Shown here one piece after another: positions 1 to 7,812 of a stretch of DNA of 64,000 nt; positions within the stretch are counted from its first letter, which is position 1; the number at the start of each line of letters is the position of its first letter. The stretch is from an uncultured Dehalococcoidia bacterium. Lineage in GTDB: Bacteria > Chloroflexota > Dehalococcoidia > Lucifugimonadales > UBA3495. The DNA lies in contig OY282456.1 of the NCBI GenBank assembly GCA_958296225.1, positions 1,612,001-1,676,000 of the forward strand. Direction: 5' to 3'. The notes under the pieces are model-generated. The model made no database searches. It saw only the letters and a list, made by a program, of their open reading frames with translations, and was not told the DNA's origin. Both the position numbers and the translations under genes were made by a program.

Positions 1-1
1 C

Positions 2-712
2 GACCGGGAGATTCCCCCCTTCCAAACCGGCAACTTCCTGCTGGGCACCGACAAATCCGGCAAGGACATTCTCAGCCGGCTGATCTTCGGCGCGCGCACC
101 TCGGTGTTTATCAGCCTGGTGGCCCTGGGCACCGGCGCCGTAATCGGCAGTTCCATCGGCGTCATCTCCGGTTACTATGGCGGCCGGGTTGACATCGTGC
201 TGATGCGCCTGGTTGACGCCGTGCTGGGCTTCCCCACGGTGCTGTTAGCGCTCATCATCGTCGCCATTGCCGGCGGGGCCGGCATCGGCAACGTAATCGT
301 GGCCGTAGCGGCCACCGTGTGGGCCCGGTTCGCCCGGCAGGCCCGCGGCGAAGTCTTGAGCATCAAAGAGCGCGACTTCGTAACCCTGGCTATCGTGGCC
401 GGCGTTTCCCCCCCGGTGATAATGTGGCGGCACATCTTCCCCAACGTTATCAATACCGTGCTCATCGTAATCAGCCTGCTGGTAGGCCAAACCATCCTGC
501 TGGAAGCCTCGCTGAGCTTCCTGGGCGTTGGCGTGCCCCCCGGCGACCCGGCCTGGGGCATCATGGTATCGGAAGGCCGCGACCAGATTTTCGACATCTG
601 GTGGCTTGCCCTGTTCCCCGGCCTGGCCATCACCATCGTGGTAATGGCGATGAACTTCTTTGGCGACTGGCTGCGCGATACCCTCGACCCACGGCTGCGG
701 CGGACGCGCTAG
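2..712 (+). CDS. ABC transporter permease, DppC/OppC family (5' partial)
   Basis: The 5' end lies outside the window; the frame is open from base 2 and ends at TAG. The visible 236 residues are the C-terminal part of an inner-membrane permease for di/oligopeptides or similar solutes. They include the family's cytoplasmic loop that docks the ATPase (ARQARGEVLSIKERDF) and several hydrophobic helices. The C-terminal half is almost identical to the complete permease at 3850-4743, so the two are recent paralogues. A hairpin follows the stop, so this gene probably ends one transporter operon and the next begins at 1018. Substrate is not predictable from sequence. Confidence 0.93.
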   Translation, partial: DREIPPFQTGNFLLGTDKSGKDILSRLIFGARTSVFISLVALGTGAVIGSSIGVISGYYGGRVDIVLMRLVDAVLGFPTVLLALIIVAIAGGAGIGNVIVAVAATVWARFARQARGEVLSIKERDFVTLAIVAGVSPPVIMWRHIFPNVINTVLIVISLLVGQTILLEASLSFLGVGVPPGDPAWGIMVSEGRDQIFDIWWLALFPGLAITIVVMAMNFFGDWLRDTLDPRLRRTR

Positions 713-738
713 CCAAACCGTCAGCACACATCCTTGCC

Positions 739-760
739 GGGGCGAATCATCATTCGCCCC
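739..760. terminator. Hairpin after the first permease
   Basis: GGGGCGAAT (739-747) and ATTCGCCCC (752-760) form a perfect 9-bp stem with a 4-base loop, followed by a T/A-rich stretch. It sits 27 bases after the permease stop, as an intrinsic terminator would. The same arms recur in the hairpin at 2844-2875, so it may also be a mobile palindromic repeat. Confidence 0.6.
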
Positions 761-862
761 GACTCTTATAATTGTCACAGGACTTGCGCCACTGCGCTCG
801 CAATGGCCAAGTGAGCGCGCCTGAGGCGAATCGCCGCCTTTTCCGGTTCCGCATCAGTCAAC

Positions 863-900
863 AATGCTGTAATACCGATTTCCGTCAGTATTACAGCATT
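863..900. promoter_or_regulatory. 13-bp inverted repeat, candidate operator
   Basis: AATGCTGTAATAC (863-875) and GTATTACAGCATT (888-900) are perfect inverted repeats separated by 12 bases. They end 14 bases upstream of the -35 box at 915. The AT-rich arms differ from the GC-rich surroundings and the position suits a dimeric regulator of the transporter operon. The regulator is unknown. A transcribed hairpin is the alternative. Confidence 0.5.
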
Positions 901-914
901 ACAGTGTGTTGCCA

Positions 915-943
915 TTGACATACGGCAGTTTATCCCCTACATT
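915..943 (+). promoter_or_regulatory. Sigma-70-type promoter for the peptide transporter genes
   Basis: TTGACA (915-920), a 17-base spacer and TACATT (938-943). The -35 box is consensus and the spacing ideal. The leader to the ATG at 1018 is about 70 bases and contains a strong Shine-Dalgarno site. Confidence 0.65.
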
Positions 944-1017
944 CCTTTGCCGTGGGCCAATCGCCCCGGAGCTATCCGGTCTAAGCAACTACGATACTGA
1001 CTTGGAGGAGGTTCGAT

Positions 1018-2826
1018 ATGGGCAAGGCTGCCCCAATACGGCTTTTGTCATCCTGGTTCTTGCTGTCTCTGCTGGCCGCCGTGCTGCTCATTGTCGCGGC
1101 CGCCTGCGGCCAGACTGCCGCGCCGCCCGGCGACTCCGGGGCGGCCGCCCCGCCCCCGACGGTTGCCGACAGCGGGGCGTCTGCGCCCGCGGCCACCCCC
1201 GTCCCCACCGCAATGCCGGCCATGGAACCATCCGACATTGAGCAATTCACGGTGATGGTCACCACCCAGGGCAACGAACTGTTCAACTCCAAGTATGCCC
1301 AGGGCGAAAACAACTTGTGGCACCGGATGGCCCAGGTCTGGCTGGTGGGCGGCAGCCTGAAAGACGGCAGCCTGGTGCTGGACCCGGAAACGGGCATCGC
1401 CAGCAAGTGGGAAATTGTTGACGACGGCCTGTCCTGGGAGTTCACCATCCGCGAAGGCATCTTCTTCCATAACGGCGAAGAGCTGGATGTTGACGACGTG
1501 GCCTTTATGGCCAACTGGTCAATTACCGAAGAATCCTCCGGGGTATCTACGGTTCGCATCGCCCGTGAGATTACCAACCGCGAAGTAACCGGCCCCAACA
1601 CCTTCAAATATTCCTTCAAAGAGCCGCTGGCCTTCTTCGGCGCGGCGGCATCCGAAGTGGACAACACCGCCATCGGCACCGTCATCTCCGTGGACTATTG
1701 GCAGAGCCTCCCCCTCGGCCAGACCATCGAAAACTGCACCCCCACTGACGTCTGCCAACAGGCCGAAGCCTTTGAAAAGAACCCCGACCCCGGCCTCCCC
1801 GGCCCTTTCCGGGTAGTCAACCATCGCTATGAAGAGGAAATCCTGTACGAGCGCTTTGAAGACTACTTCCTGCGGGAGGAACGGCCTTATCCCTTCCGCC
1901 AGCTTGCGTTGCGCGTGGTGCCGGAGCTGTCAACCCGCGTCGCCGCCTTGCAGGCCGGCGAGGTTGACATCATCGAAGCCGACAACACCGTGGTCAATCA
2001 GATTCAGGACTCCGGGGGCCGCATCGTGTACGCGCCCGAATCAGTCCATATCTGGATTAACGCCAACGGCTGCGACCGCGAGACCGACAACGACGGCCTG
2101 CCCATTATGTGCCACGACCTGCGGGTGCGCCAGGCCCTGGACTACGCCATCGACAAGACGCAGATTCAGGCCCTTTACGGCGGCTCCGAAGCGTTCGAGA
2201 TTGACGGGATGCACGGCATCGGCAGCCCCTCCGGGCTGGGGTTCGACAGCGACCTGGCTCCTTTCCCCTACGACCCCGACCTGGCCCGTCAGTTGATGGC
2301 CGAAGCCGGCTACCCCGACGGCGCCGGGTTCAACGGGGGCCGCACCTTCCCCATCCACACCTGGACGGGCGCCGGCGCTCCGCTCACCGTTGAGCTGTCA
2401 ACCCTGATTTGCGAAAACTGGAAGACCGAACTGGGCATTGACTGCGAGGTCAACGTCGGCGAGGAAGTGAGCCTGAAGGAAGTGCAGTACGCCGGCGAAA
2501 TCGCCGGGCAGTATCTGGTGCGCACCAACGAAAACACCTTTGACGGCGGCCGCCGGATGCTGGGACGCTACGCCCGCGAAGGCGCCTACATCGCCTACGA
2601 CACCGACATCGCCGCAGTAGTGCTGGCCGCCGGCGCTCTCATCGGGACACAGGAAGAACGCCATGAGGCTTACCACACGGCGCTCAAGACGATTTACGAC
2701 AAGCACTACGACTTCACCCCCGGGTTCCTCAACCAGCCCTACGGCGTCAGCGACCGGGTAACCGGCTGGGAACCCTGGCCTCTGGCGCCCTATATGAGCG
2801 CAATGTGGACGGTGACGGTAAAGTAG
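1018..2826 (+). CDS. ABC transporter substrate-binding lipoprotein (SBP_bac_5 family)
   Basis: A 602-residue solute-binding protein of the DppA/OppA class, which captures peptides or other ligands outside the membrane for the permeases encoded next. Residues 1-29 form a lipoprotein signal with lipobox AAAC (Cys30). A Pro/Ala/Thr-rich linker to about residue 65 precedes the large two-lobed domain, including the family segment DGLSWEFTIREGIFFHNGE. GGAGGAGG lies 6 bases before the ATG, fixing the start. A long perfect hairpin separates it from the permease gene, which may allow a higher level of the binding protein than of the membrane subunits. The ligand is not predictable. Confidence 0.93.
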   Translation: MGKAAPIRLLSSWFLLSLLAAVLLIVAAACGQTAAPPGDSGAAAPPPTVADSGASAPAATPVPTAMPAMEPSDIEQFTVMVTTQGNELFNSKYAQGENNLWHRMAQVWLVGGSLKDGSLVLDPETGIASKWEIVDDGLSWEFTIREGIFFHNGEELDVDDVAFMANWSITEESSGVSTVRIAREITNREVTGPNTFKYSFKEPLAFFGAAASEVDNTAIGTVISVDYWQSLPLGQTIENCTPTDVCQQAEAFEKNPDPGLPGPFRVVNHRYEEEILYERFEDYFLREERPYPFRQLALRVVPELSTRVAALQAGEVDIIEADNTVVNQIQDSGGRIVYAPESVHIWINANGCDRETDNDGLPIMCHDLRVRQALDYAIDKTQIQALYGGSEAFEIDGMHGIGSPSGLGFDSDLAPFPYDPDLARQLMAEAGYPDGAGFNGGRTFPIHTWTGAGAPLTVELSTLICENWKTELGIDCEVNVGEEVSLKEVQYAGEIAGQYLVRTNENTFDGGRRMLGRYAREGAYIAYDTDIAAVVLAAGALIGTQEERHEAYHTALKTIYDKHYDFTPGFLNQPYGVSDRVTGWEPWPLAPYMSAMWTVTVK

Positions 2827-2843
2827 CAGCGCCACGGGATGCA

Positions 2844-2875
2844 GCGTCGGGGCGAATAACTATTCGCCCCGACGC
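2844..2875. terminator. Perfect 15-bp hairpin between binding-protein and permease genes
   Basis: GCGTCGGGGCGAATA (2844-2858) pairs perfectly with TATTCGCCCCGACGC (2861-2875) around a 2-base loop. It lies 17 bases after the binding-protein stop and 21 bases before the permease start and lacks a U-tract. A processing or attenuation hairpin is more likely than full termination. The core matches the hairpin at 739-760. Confidence 0.55.
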
Positions 2876-2896
2876 ATACGTGAGGTCACCCAGCCA

Positions 2897-3814
2897 ATGT
2901 TCCGTTTCACCATCGCCCGCATCGCCCAATCCATCATCACGCTGGTGGTGCTCAGCATCGTGGTGTTTTTTGGCTCCGAGCTGACCGGAGACCTCGCCCT
3001 CTCCCTGGCTACTGCGGACACCACCCAGGAAGAGCTGGAAGAAATCCGCCGCAAGCTGGGGCTGGACCGTCCGGCTTACATCCGCTACGCCCGCTATATG
3101 AGCAACCTGGCCCAGGGCGACTTGGGCGTTTCGGGCACCAGCCGCCGCCAGGTCAGCGAGATGATGGCCGAGCGCATCCCCCCCACGCTGCAGCTGGCCG
3201 CCGTCGGGCTGCTGCTGGCCATGGTAGTGGGAATCCCGTTAGGGGTCCTCGCCGCGGTCAAACGCAACACCATCCTTGACCAGATTAGCAAACTCTTCGC
3301 CATTGTTGGTATGTCCGCGCCCCAGTTCTGGGTGGCGATAATGCTCATTATGCTGTTCGGCGCGCAGCTGAAATGGCTGCCCACCTACGGACGGGGCGGC
3401 CTTGACCACTATATCCTGCCCGGCATTGCCATCTCCCTCTTCGTGATGGCCGGGTTTATGCGCCTGACCCGCTCCAGTATGCTGGAAGTCCTGGATAGCG
3501 AGTTCGTCAAATTCGCCCGCATCAAGGGATTGCAGGAACGGCTGGTGATATTCAAGCACGCCTTGAAAAACGCCATCATCCCGGTGCTGACCTTCGGCGG
3601 CGTCAGTTTCGCCGGCCTCCTGAACGGCGCCATCGTGGTCGAGGTGGTATTCGCCTGGCCCGGCCTCGGCCGGCTGATGCTGGACAGCATCCGCGAGCGG
3701 GATACGGTCGTGATAATGGCTACCATCCTGACCTCCGGCTTCCTTTACATCCTTATGTCCACCATCGTCGATATACTCTATGCCTACGTCGACCCCCGAA
3801 TCCGGTATCAATAA
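2897..3814 (+). CDS. ABC transporter permease, DppB/OppB family
   Basis: A 305-residue inner-membrane permease, normal length for the family. The N-terminus is a transmembrane helix, followed by the external region with SLATADTTQEELEEIRRKLG, then the membrane domain. The ATPase-docking loop includes RSSMLEVLDSEFVKFARIKG. It forms the translocation channel with the DppC-like subunit encoded next. No ATP-binding subunit is in the window, so the ATPases are encoded elsewhere or upstream. Confidence 0.93.
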   Translation: MFRFTIARIAQSIITLVVLSIVVFFGSELTGDLALSLATADTTQEELEEIRRKLGLDRPAYIRYARYMSNLAQGDLGVSGTSRRQVSEMMAERIPPTLQLAAVGLLLAMVVGIPLGVLAAVKRNTILDQISKLFAIVGMSAPQFWVAIMLIMLFGAQLKWLPTYGRGGLDHYILPGIAISLFVMAGFMRLTRSSMLEVLDSEFVKFARIKGLQERLVIFKHALKNAIIPVLTFGGVSFAGLLNGAIVVEVVFAWPGLGRLMLDSIRERDTVVIMATILTSGFLYILMSTIVDILYAYVDPRIRYQ

Positions 3815-3849
3815 GCCCGGTATCAATAATCATTGACGGAGCCTCCCCA

Positions 3850-4743
3850 ATGGCCGCGCAAATCAAAACCGCATCCCCCATCCGAATCGGCGTCATTGAG
3901 GGGCTGAGCAAACTGCGCGCCCTGCGCGTCCCCTGGATTCCCGCCGCCATACTTACGCTGCTGGCGGTCTGCGCCGTGTTCGCCCCCCTGATTGCCCCCT
4001 ACGACCCGCAGCAGCCCGACGTGCTGAAAGGCGTGCAGCGCATCGGCCCCTTCACCAACAGCGAAAACCCGCTGGGGGTGGATCTGCTGGGGCGCGACAT
4101 CCTGAGCCGCCTCATCTACGGCGCGCGCATTTCGGCCTTCATCAGCCTGATTTCCCTGGGCTGCGGCGCCGTCGTGGGCACTGCCCTGGGCATCGCCTCG
4201 GGCTACATCGGGGGCAAGACCGACATCCTGGTAATGCGGCTTTGCGACGCCATTATGGGCTTCCCCACCATCCTGCTGGCGCTGATTATCGTCGCCATCC
4301 AGGGCGGCGCCGGCGTGCAGAACGTGGTCATCGCAATCATGGCTACCGTCTGGGCCCGGTTCGCCCGCCAAATTCGCGGCGAAGTTCTCAGCATCAAGGA
4401 GCGGGATTTCATCACCCTGGCCGTTGTGGCCGGGGTGCCCAGCCACGTCATTATGTGGCGGCACGTCTTCCCCAACGTGGTCAATACCGTCCTCATCGTC
4501 ATCAGCCTGCTGGTGGGGCAAACCATCCTGCTGGAAGCGTCCCTGAGCTTCCTGGGCGTGGGCGTTCCCCCCGGCGAACCGGCCTGGGGCATCATGGTTT
4601 CGGAGGGGCGAAACAACCTGCTGGACTTGTGGTGGCTTTCCCTGCTGCCCGGCCTGGCCATCACCGTCGTGGTAATGGCGATGAACTTCTTTGGCGACTG
4701 GCTGCGCGATACCCTCGACCCACGGCTGCGGCGAACCCGCTAG
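3850..4743 (+). CDS. ABC transporter permease, DppC/OppC family
   Basis: A 297-residue partner of the preceding permease, starting 35 bases after its stop. It has an N-terminal cytoplasmic tail and helix, the motif NPLGVDLLGRDILSRLIYGA, and the ATPase-docking loop ARQIRGEVLSIKERDF. From about residue 90 it is nearly identical to the partial permease at the left edge. The DNA for the last 20 or so codons is almost unchanged between copies, which indicates recent duplication or gene conversion. Confidence 0.93.
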   Translation: MAAQIKTASPIRIGVIEGLSKLRALRVPWIPAAILTLLAVCAVFAPLIAPYDPQQPDVLKGVQRIGPFTNSENPLGVDLLGRDILSRLIYGARISAFISLISLGCGAVVGTALGIASGYIGGKTDILVMRLCDAIMGFPTILLALIIVAIQGGAGVQNVVIAIMATVWARFARQIRGEVLSIKERDFITLAVVAGVPSHVIMWRHVFPNVVNTVLIVISLLVGQTILLEASLSFLGVGVPPGEPAWGIMVSEGRNNLLDLWWLSLLPGLAITVVVMAMNFFGDWLRDTLDPRLRRTR

Positions 4744-4764
4744 CCCGCGCCATGGCGGCGGGGC

Positions 4765-5484
4765 TTATCCCACCAACGCCCAAACCAGCGTAACCACCCC
4801 CGCCGCCGCCAGTGAACCCGCCCAGAGCAAGTCCAGATTAATCCACCCCCGCCGCAAAAACGCCAGCCCGGCCCGGTAATAAACGACCACCGCCGCCGCC
4901 AGCATAGCGGACAGCATTACCACGGTGTGCATCGCCAAGCCCACTGCCCACCAGATGGGCGCGTCCGTCAGCGACAAAAACCCGCCGTGCTCCCCCAAAT
5001 CGCCGGCGATGCCCGCCGGCGATGCCGTGTTGGTCAACGCCAGCGCCACCGGGGCCAGCATCAGCCCGGCGCCGTGGGCCGTAGCCATCAGGAAAGACCA
5101 GGCAATCAGGTCGCGCCCGCCCACGTTCATCCCTACCCAGCGCGGATGCCGGTAATAGAGAATCAAACGGAACAGCCCGAACCCCAGCAGCAGCGCGCCG
5201 GCGGCAATCCGCACCCAGCGCAAAGGCAAAAACGCTCCCGCCGCCAGCAGGGCCGCCATTACTACGGCCACGGAAACCAGATGGCCCACGGCAATATATC
5301 CGGTAGCCGTGTACAGCTGAACCGGCCGTTGCCGCTGCAGCGCCAGCGCCACCGCGAACAGCCATCCCATCGCCGGGTTCAGCCCGTGAAATATCCCCAG
5401 GGCCGCCAGACCCAGCCACGGCCCCAGCGATGCGAGGGCCGCCGGGTCGGGGATGAGGGCGTGCAGCAACACTGCCGGCATCAC
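4765..5484 (-). CDS. Polytopic membrane protein, unknown function
   Basis: 239 residues with about six to seven hydrophobic segments. Recognisable signatures are GIFHGLNPAMGWLFA near residue 30 and FLMATAHGAGLMLAP near residue 135. Conserved His/Asn/Pro and His/Gly pairs inside helices suggest a small transporter or metal-handling fold, reminiscent of nickel/cobalt or cytochrome-biogenesis permeases, but no family is assigned. It lies 46 bases downstream of the SBP56-like gene on the same strand and may be co-transcribed. It converges with the transporter operon. Confidence 0.75.
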   Translation of the reverse strand: MMPAVLLHALIPDPAALASLGPWLGLAALGIFHGLNPAMGWLFAVALALQRQRPVQLYTATGYIAVGHLVSVAVVMAALLAAGAFLPLRWVRIAAGALLLGFGLFRLILYYRHPRWVGMNVGGRDLIAWSFLMATAHGAGLMLAPVALALTNTASPAGIAGDLGEHGGFLSLTDAPIWWAVGLAMHTVVMLSAMLAAAVVVYYRAGLAFLRRGWINLDLLWAGSLAAAGVVTLVWALVG

Positions 5485-5530
5485 CGGCCCGGCGGCCCGT
5501 CCACCGGAACTAAATCCGTGGTGGCGGTGG

Positions 5531-6913
5531 CTACGGGAAGCAGAAGGTATCCGATGATGCGTCGCCGCCCTGCAACCTTACCTGGTGGCTGCGCGTCTTG
5601 CCGTAATCGACAAAGAAATCCGTGTTGACCGACATCCCGCCTCCCTGATTCGCGTCGATGCGAGTCAGCCAGCCGTTCAGCCCGTCGGGGTAAAACTGGT
5701 CGTCCCACGACGAGTACAGCGAGTTGGTGAGATAGACCCGCCGCCCGTCGCGGCTGATTTCAACCATCTGCGGGCCGCCGGTAAGGGTGGCGCCGTTGGG
5801 GTGGGCCGTCTTGCGAACCACGCCGCCCATCTCCAGCTCGCCGGTCTGCACCGGATGGAACGGGTCCGAAACGTCGTACTGGAGCAGCTTGCCCGTTCCC
5901 CAGCAGGATATGTAGAGGAACTTGTCGTCCAGCGAAAGGTCAATGTCGGTAATCAGCGGCGGAACTGCGCCCAGGGGCTGCAAGGCCGGGGGCAAGTCCG
6001 CGGCGTCCGCCGGCTCGGCCGGTATGGAGATAATCTTCCGTGCGGCCCATTCCTCGCCGTCGCGATACCAGACAAAGACGGAACCGGACAAGTCCTCGGT
6101 GCTTACCACCACGCCGCAGAAACCGTAGTGCCGGGTCGGATTGTGGGCCGGCCGCAGCTCCAGCGTCATCTGGTGCTGGCCGCCCAGGTCAACCGCCTGC
6201 CGGTGGGCGCGCCGCCGCATATCCCAGAAGTGCAGCACGTGGCCGTATTTCTGGCCCACTATGTCCTCCAGCCGGGCGCCGTGCTCAAACATTTCCGGCG
6301 TGCCCCACTCGCTGGTAACCATCGTGTCAATGCCGATGTGCCACCAGAAATCGTAGGCCAGCTCCTGCGGCCCCCGGTCCAGCTCCCACGGGCCGATGGG
6401 TTCAAAGGTATAGTGGTCCAGCAGCATGATGCCGCCGGGCCGGTCGCCCTCCGCCGACCCCAGCGCGCTGACGTAGATGGCGTCCGGCCCGCAATGCACC
6501 GTGTGGGGACGGGAGTAGCCGGCCCGCTGCACTTCCTCCGCCCCAATGGTCTTCACGATGCGGGGACGCGCCGGATCCGGCTGGGTGTCCAGAATGTAGA
6601 TGCGGCTCGAAGCCAGCGTCGGCACCACCAGATACCGCCGCTCCAGATGCGGATGGGCCGAAGACGGACACAGCGCCGCACTACAGGCATTCCAGCCAAA
6701 ATGATGCAGCTCGTCATCAGCGTAGGGCATCGGCACTGAGTGAACCACCTGCGAATACGACGCCGAATTGGGGTCGCAATCCACCACCGTCATCGCGTCG
6801 GGTTCGCCGGAATCGGGGTTCAGCACGGCAACGTAGGCCAAGCGCTCTTGGGGCGCCTCCATAGCCAGCCGCGCCGAAGGGTAAAACGTGGGGTCGGGCC
6901 TCCAAAGCGCCAT
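5531..6913 (-). CDS. Selenium-binding protein / methanethiol oxidase family (SBP56)
   Basis: 460 residues, full length for the SBP56 family. Characterised members include bacterial methanethiol oxidases, copper-dependent periplasmic enzymes, and plant/animal selenium-binding proteins. Family motifs include DELHHFGWNACSA near residue 67, YSRPHTVHCGPD near 132, TSEWGTPEMFEHG near 200 and LDDKFLYISCWGTG near 330, consistent with a seven-bladed propeller rich in His and Cys ligands. No signal peptide is visible. GGAGATT lies upstream of the ATG. Methanethiol oxidation is possible but inferred from the family only. Confidence 0.9.
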   Translation of the reverse strand: MALWRPDPTFYPSARLAMEAPQERLAYVAVLNPDSGEPDAMTVVDCDPNSASYSQVVHSVPMPYADDELHHFGWNACSAALCPSSAHPHLERRYLVVPTLASSRIYILDTQPDPARPRIVKTIGAEEVQRAGYSRPHTVHCGPDAIYVSALGSAEGDRPGGIMLLDHYTFEPIGPWELDRGPQELAYDFWWHIGIDTMVTSEWGTPEMFEHGARLEDIVGQKYGHVLHFWDMRRRAHRQAVDLGGQHQMTLELRPAHNPTRHYGFCGVVVSTEDLSGSVFVWYRDGEEWAARKIISIPAEPADAADLPPALQPLGAVPPLITDIDLSLDDKFLYISCWGTGKLLQYDVSDPFHPVQTGELEMGGVVRKTAHPNGATLTGGPQMVEISRDGRRVYLTNSLYSSWDDQFYPDGLNGWLTRIDANQGGGMSVNTDFFVDYGKTRSHQVRLQGGDASSDTFCFP

Positions 6914-7105
6914 ATCTGCAATCTCCTATGTCGTCACAATCTCAAGGCAAACCGAAGAGTATGCCAACGGTCGCCAACATTCTAACCGCCTTGCCGCTTG
7001 GGGGCAACATAGCGCCGCCCGCCGGCAGCGTTCCATTTCCGGCAGTCTAACCACTGGCGCACGGAACGCTGCCCCGCTCACCGCCATGGCCTTTGCCAAG
7101 TAAAG

Positions 7106-7139
7106 CCCTCTCCCCTGTGGGAGAGGGTTGGGAGAGGGG
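7106..7139. repeat. Dispersed hairpin repeat, copy 1
   Basis: CCCTCTCCCC and GGGAGAGGGG arms enclose a second GGGAGAGGG. A close relative lies at 62028-62062. Both sit in gene-free spacers and follow TAAAG. This looks like a REP-type intergenic palindrome. Confidence 0.6.
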
Positions 7140-7215
7140 TAGCGCTCTTGCGTCCGCAAATGCCCCATTCGGTCAAGTCAAATCCTGTGCATCCTGTCCA
7201 GCGCTGTAAAAATTC

Positions 7216-7355
7216 GTATGTCGTGGTAGCGTTCCGTTTCAGGTGGTTTGAGGCGCTATACCGTCGTTTTGACGGCGGGCATAGGCACGACTCATGAGGT
7301 CGCCCCTACCGTTCCGAATGTTAAACCACCTAAATTGCAACGCTACCGTATGTCG
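7216..7355. mobile_element. MITE-like element with 8-bp target duplication, copy 1
   Basis: A 123-bp element (7225-7347) begins GGTAGCGTTCCGTTTCAGGT and ends with the imperfect inverse, ACCTAAATTGCAACGCTACC. It is flanked on both sides by GTATGTCG (7216-7223 and 7348-7355), a direct repeat expected from transposition. It contains no gene. A second copy of the same length surrounds the insertion sequence at 59884-60742, with nearly identical interior (GGCATAGGCACGACTCATGA). The element that mobilises it is not in the window. Confidence 0.8.
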
Positions 7356-7363
7356 CCAACCCC

Positions 7364-7392
7364 TTGCGCCCATCGCACAACTGTTCTATAAT
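7364..7392 (+). promoter_or_regulatory. Sigma-70-type promoter
   Basis: TTGCGC (7364-7369), a 17-base spacer and consensus TATAAT (7387-7392). It starts 9 bases beyond the MITE target duplication. It would give a leader of about 415 bases before the CaiB/BaiF gene, or drive an unrecognised RNA. A similar TTGCGC/TATCAT pair is at 61568-61597. Confidence 0.55.
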
Positions 7393-7733
7393 AGCTATGT
7401 CAGGCAGCTCGGCGCGGCTGCGCGAACCGCGCCAGACCCGCCGCCCGCGCAGCGGCATCGCCAAATCAAAATCCGAATATGGCGAATATGGTTTCGGGCC
7501 GGTAACGGCCCGTCGGTTATCTCGCAGAACGCCTTTGACGACGGCATGACCCGCTTATTGATTCAACGGGGCGGGCCGTCCGGGGCCGGCGTTAGTGCCA
7601 GCGCCCCGTGCCGGGCCCGGCCGGTCTCATTAGCCGGCCAGCCTGGGGACACGGAAAGAGGAACCGCCATTGCCAGAGGACTTGCACAGTTGCTCCGTCA
7701 TTATGACCCGGCGGGTACGCCTGAGACCGACGC
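7393..7733 (+). other. GC-rich spacer, possible structured leader
   Basis: About 340 bases between two promoter-like sites with no gene that I can support. An open frame runs through it into the CaiB gene but has no family-like residues before the ATG at 7813. Complementary GC-rich tracts near 7570-7625 could fold. I recognise no known riboswitch or RNA here. Confidence 0.35.
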
Positions 7734-7762
7734 TTGCCCATTACACAATCCCGGCGTAAAAT
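7734..7762 (+). promoter_or_regulatory. Promoter of the CaiB/BaiF gene
   Basis: TTGCCC (7734-7739), a 17-base spacer and TAAAAT (7757-7762), about 50 bases upstream of the ATG at 7813. Confidence 0.55.
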
Positions 7763-7812
7763 GGCGCAACTGCATTCGTCAAATCAACGTAACTTATCGA
7801 GGAGAACCGGTC

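Noticed and set aside
7294..7812. N-terminal extension of the CaiB/BaiF protein by 173 codons
   Set aside because: It would begin inside the MITE and cross two promoter-like sites; the conserved N-terminus starts at 7813 behind a good ribosome site.
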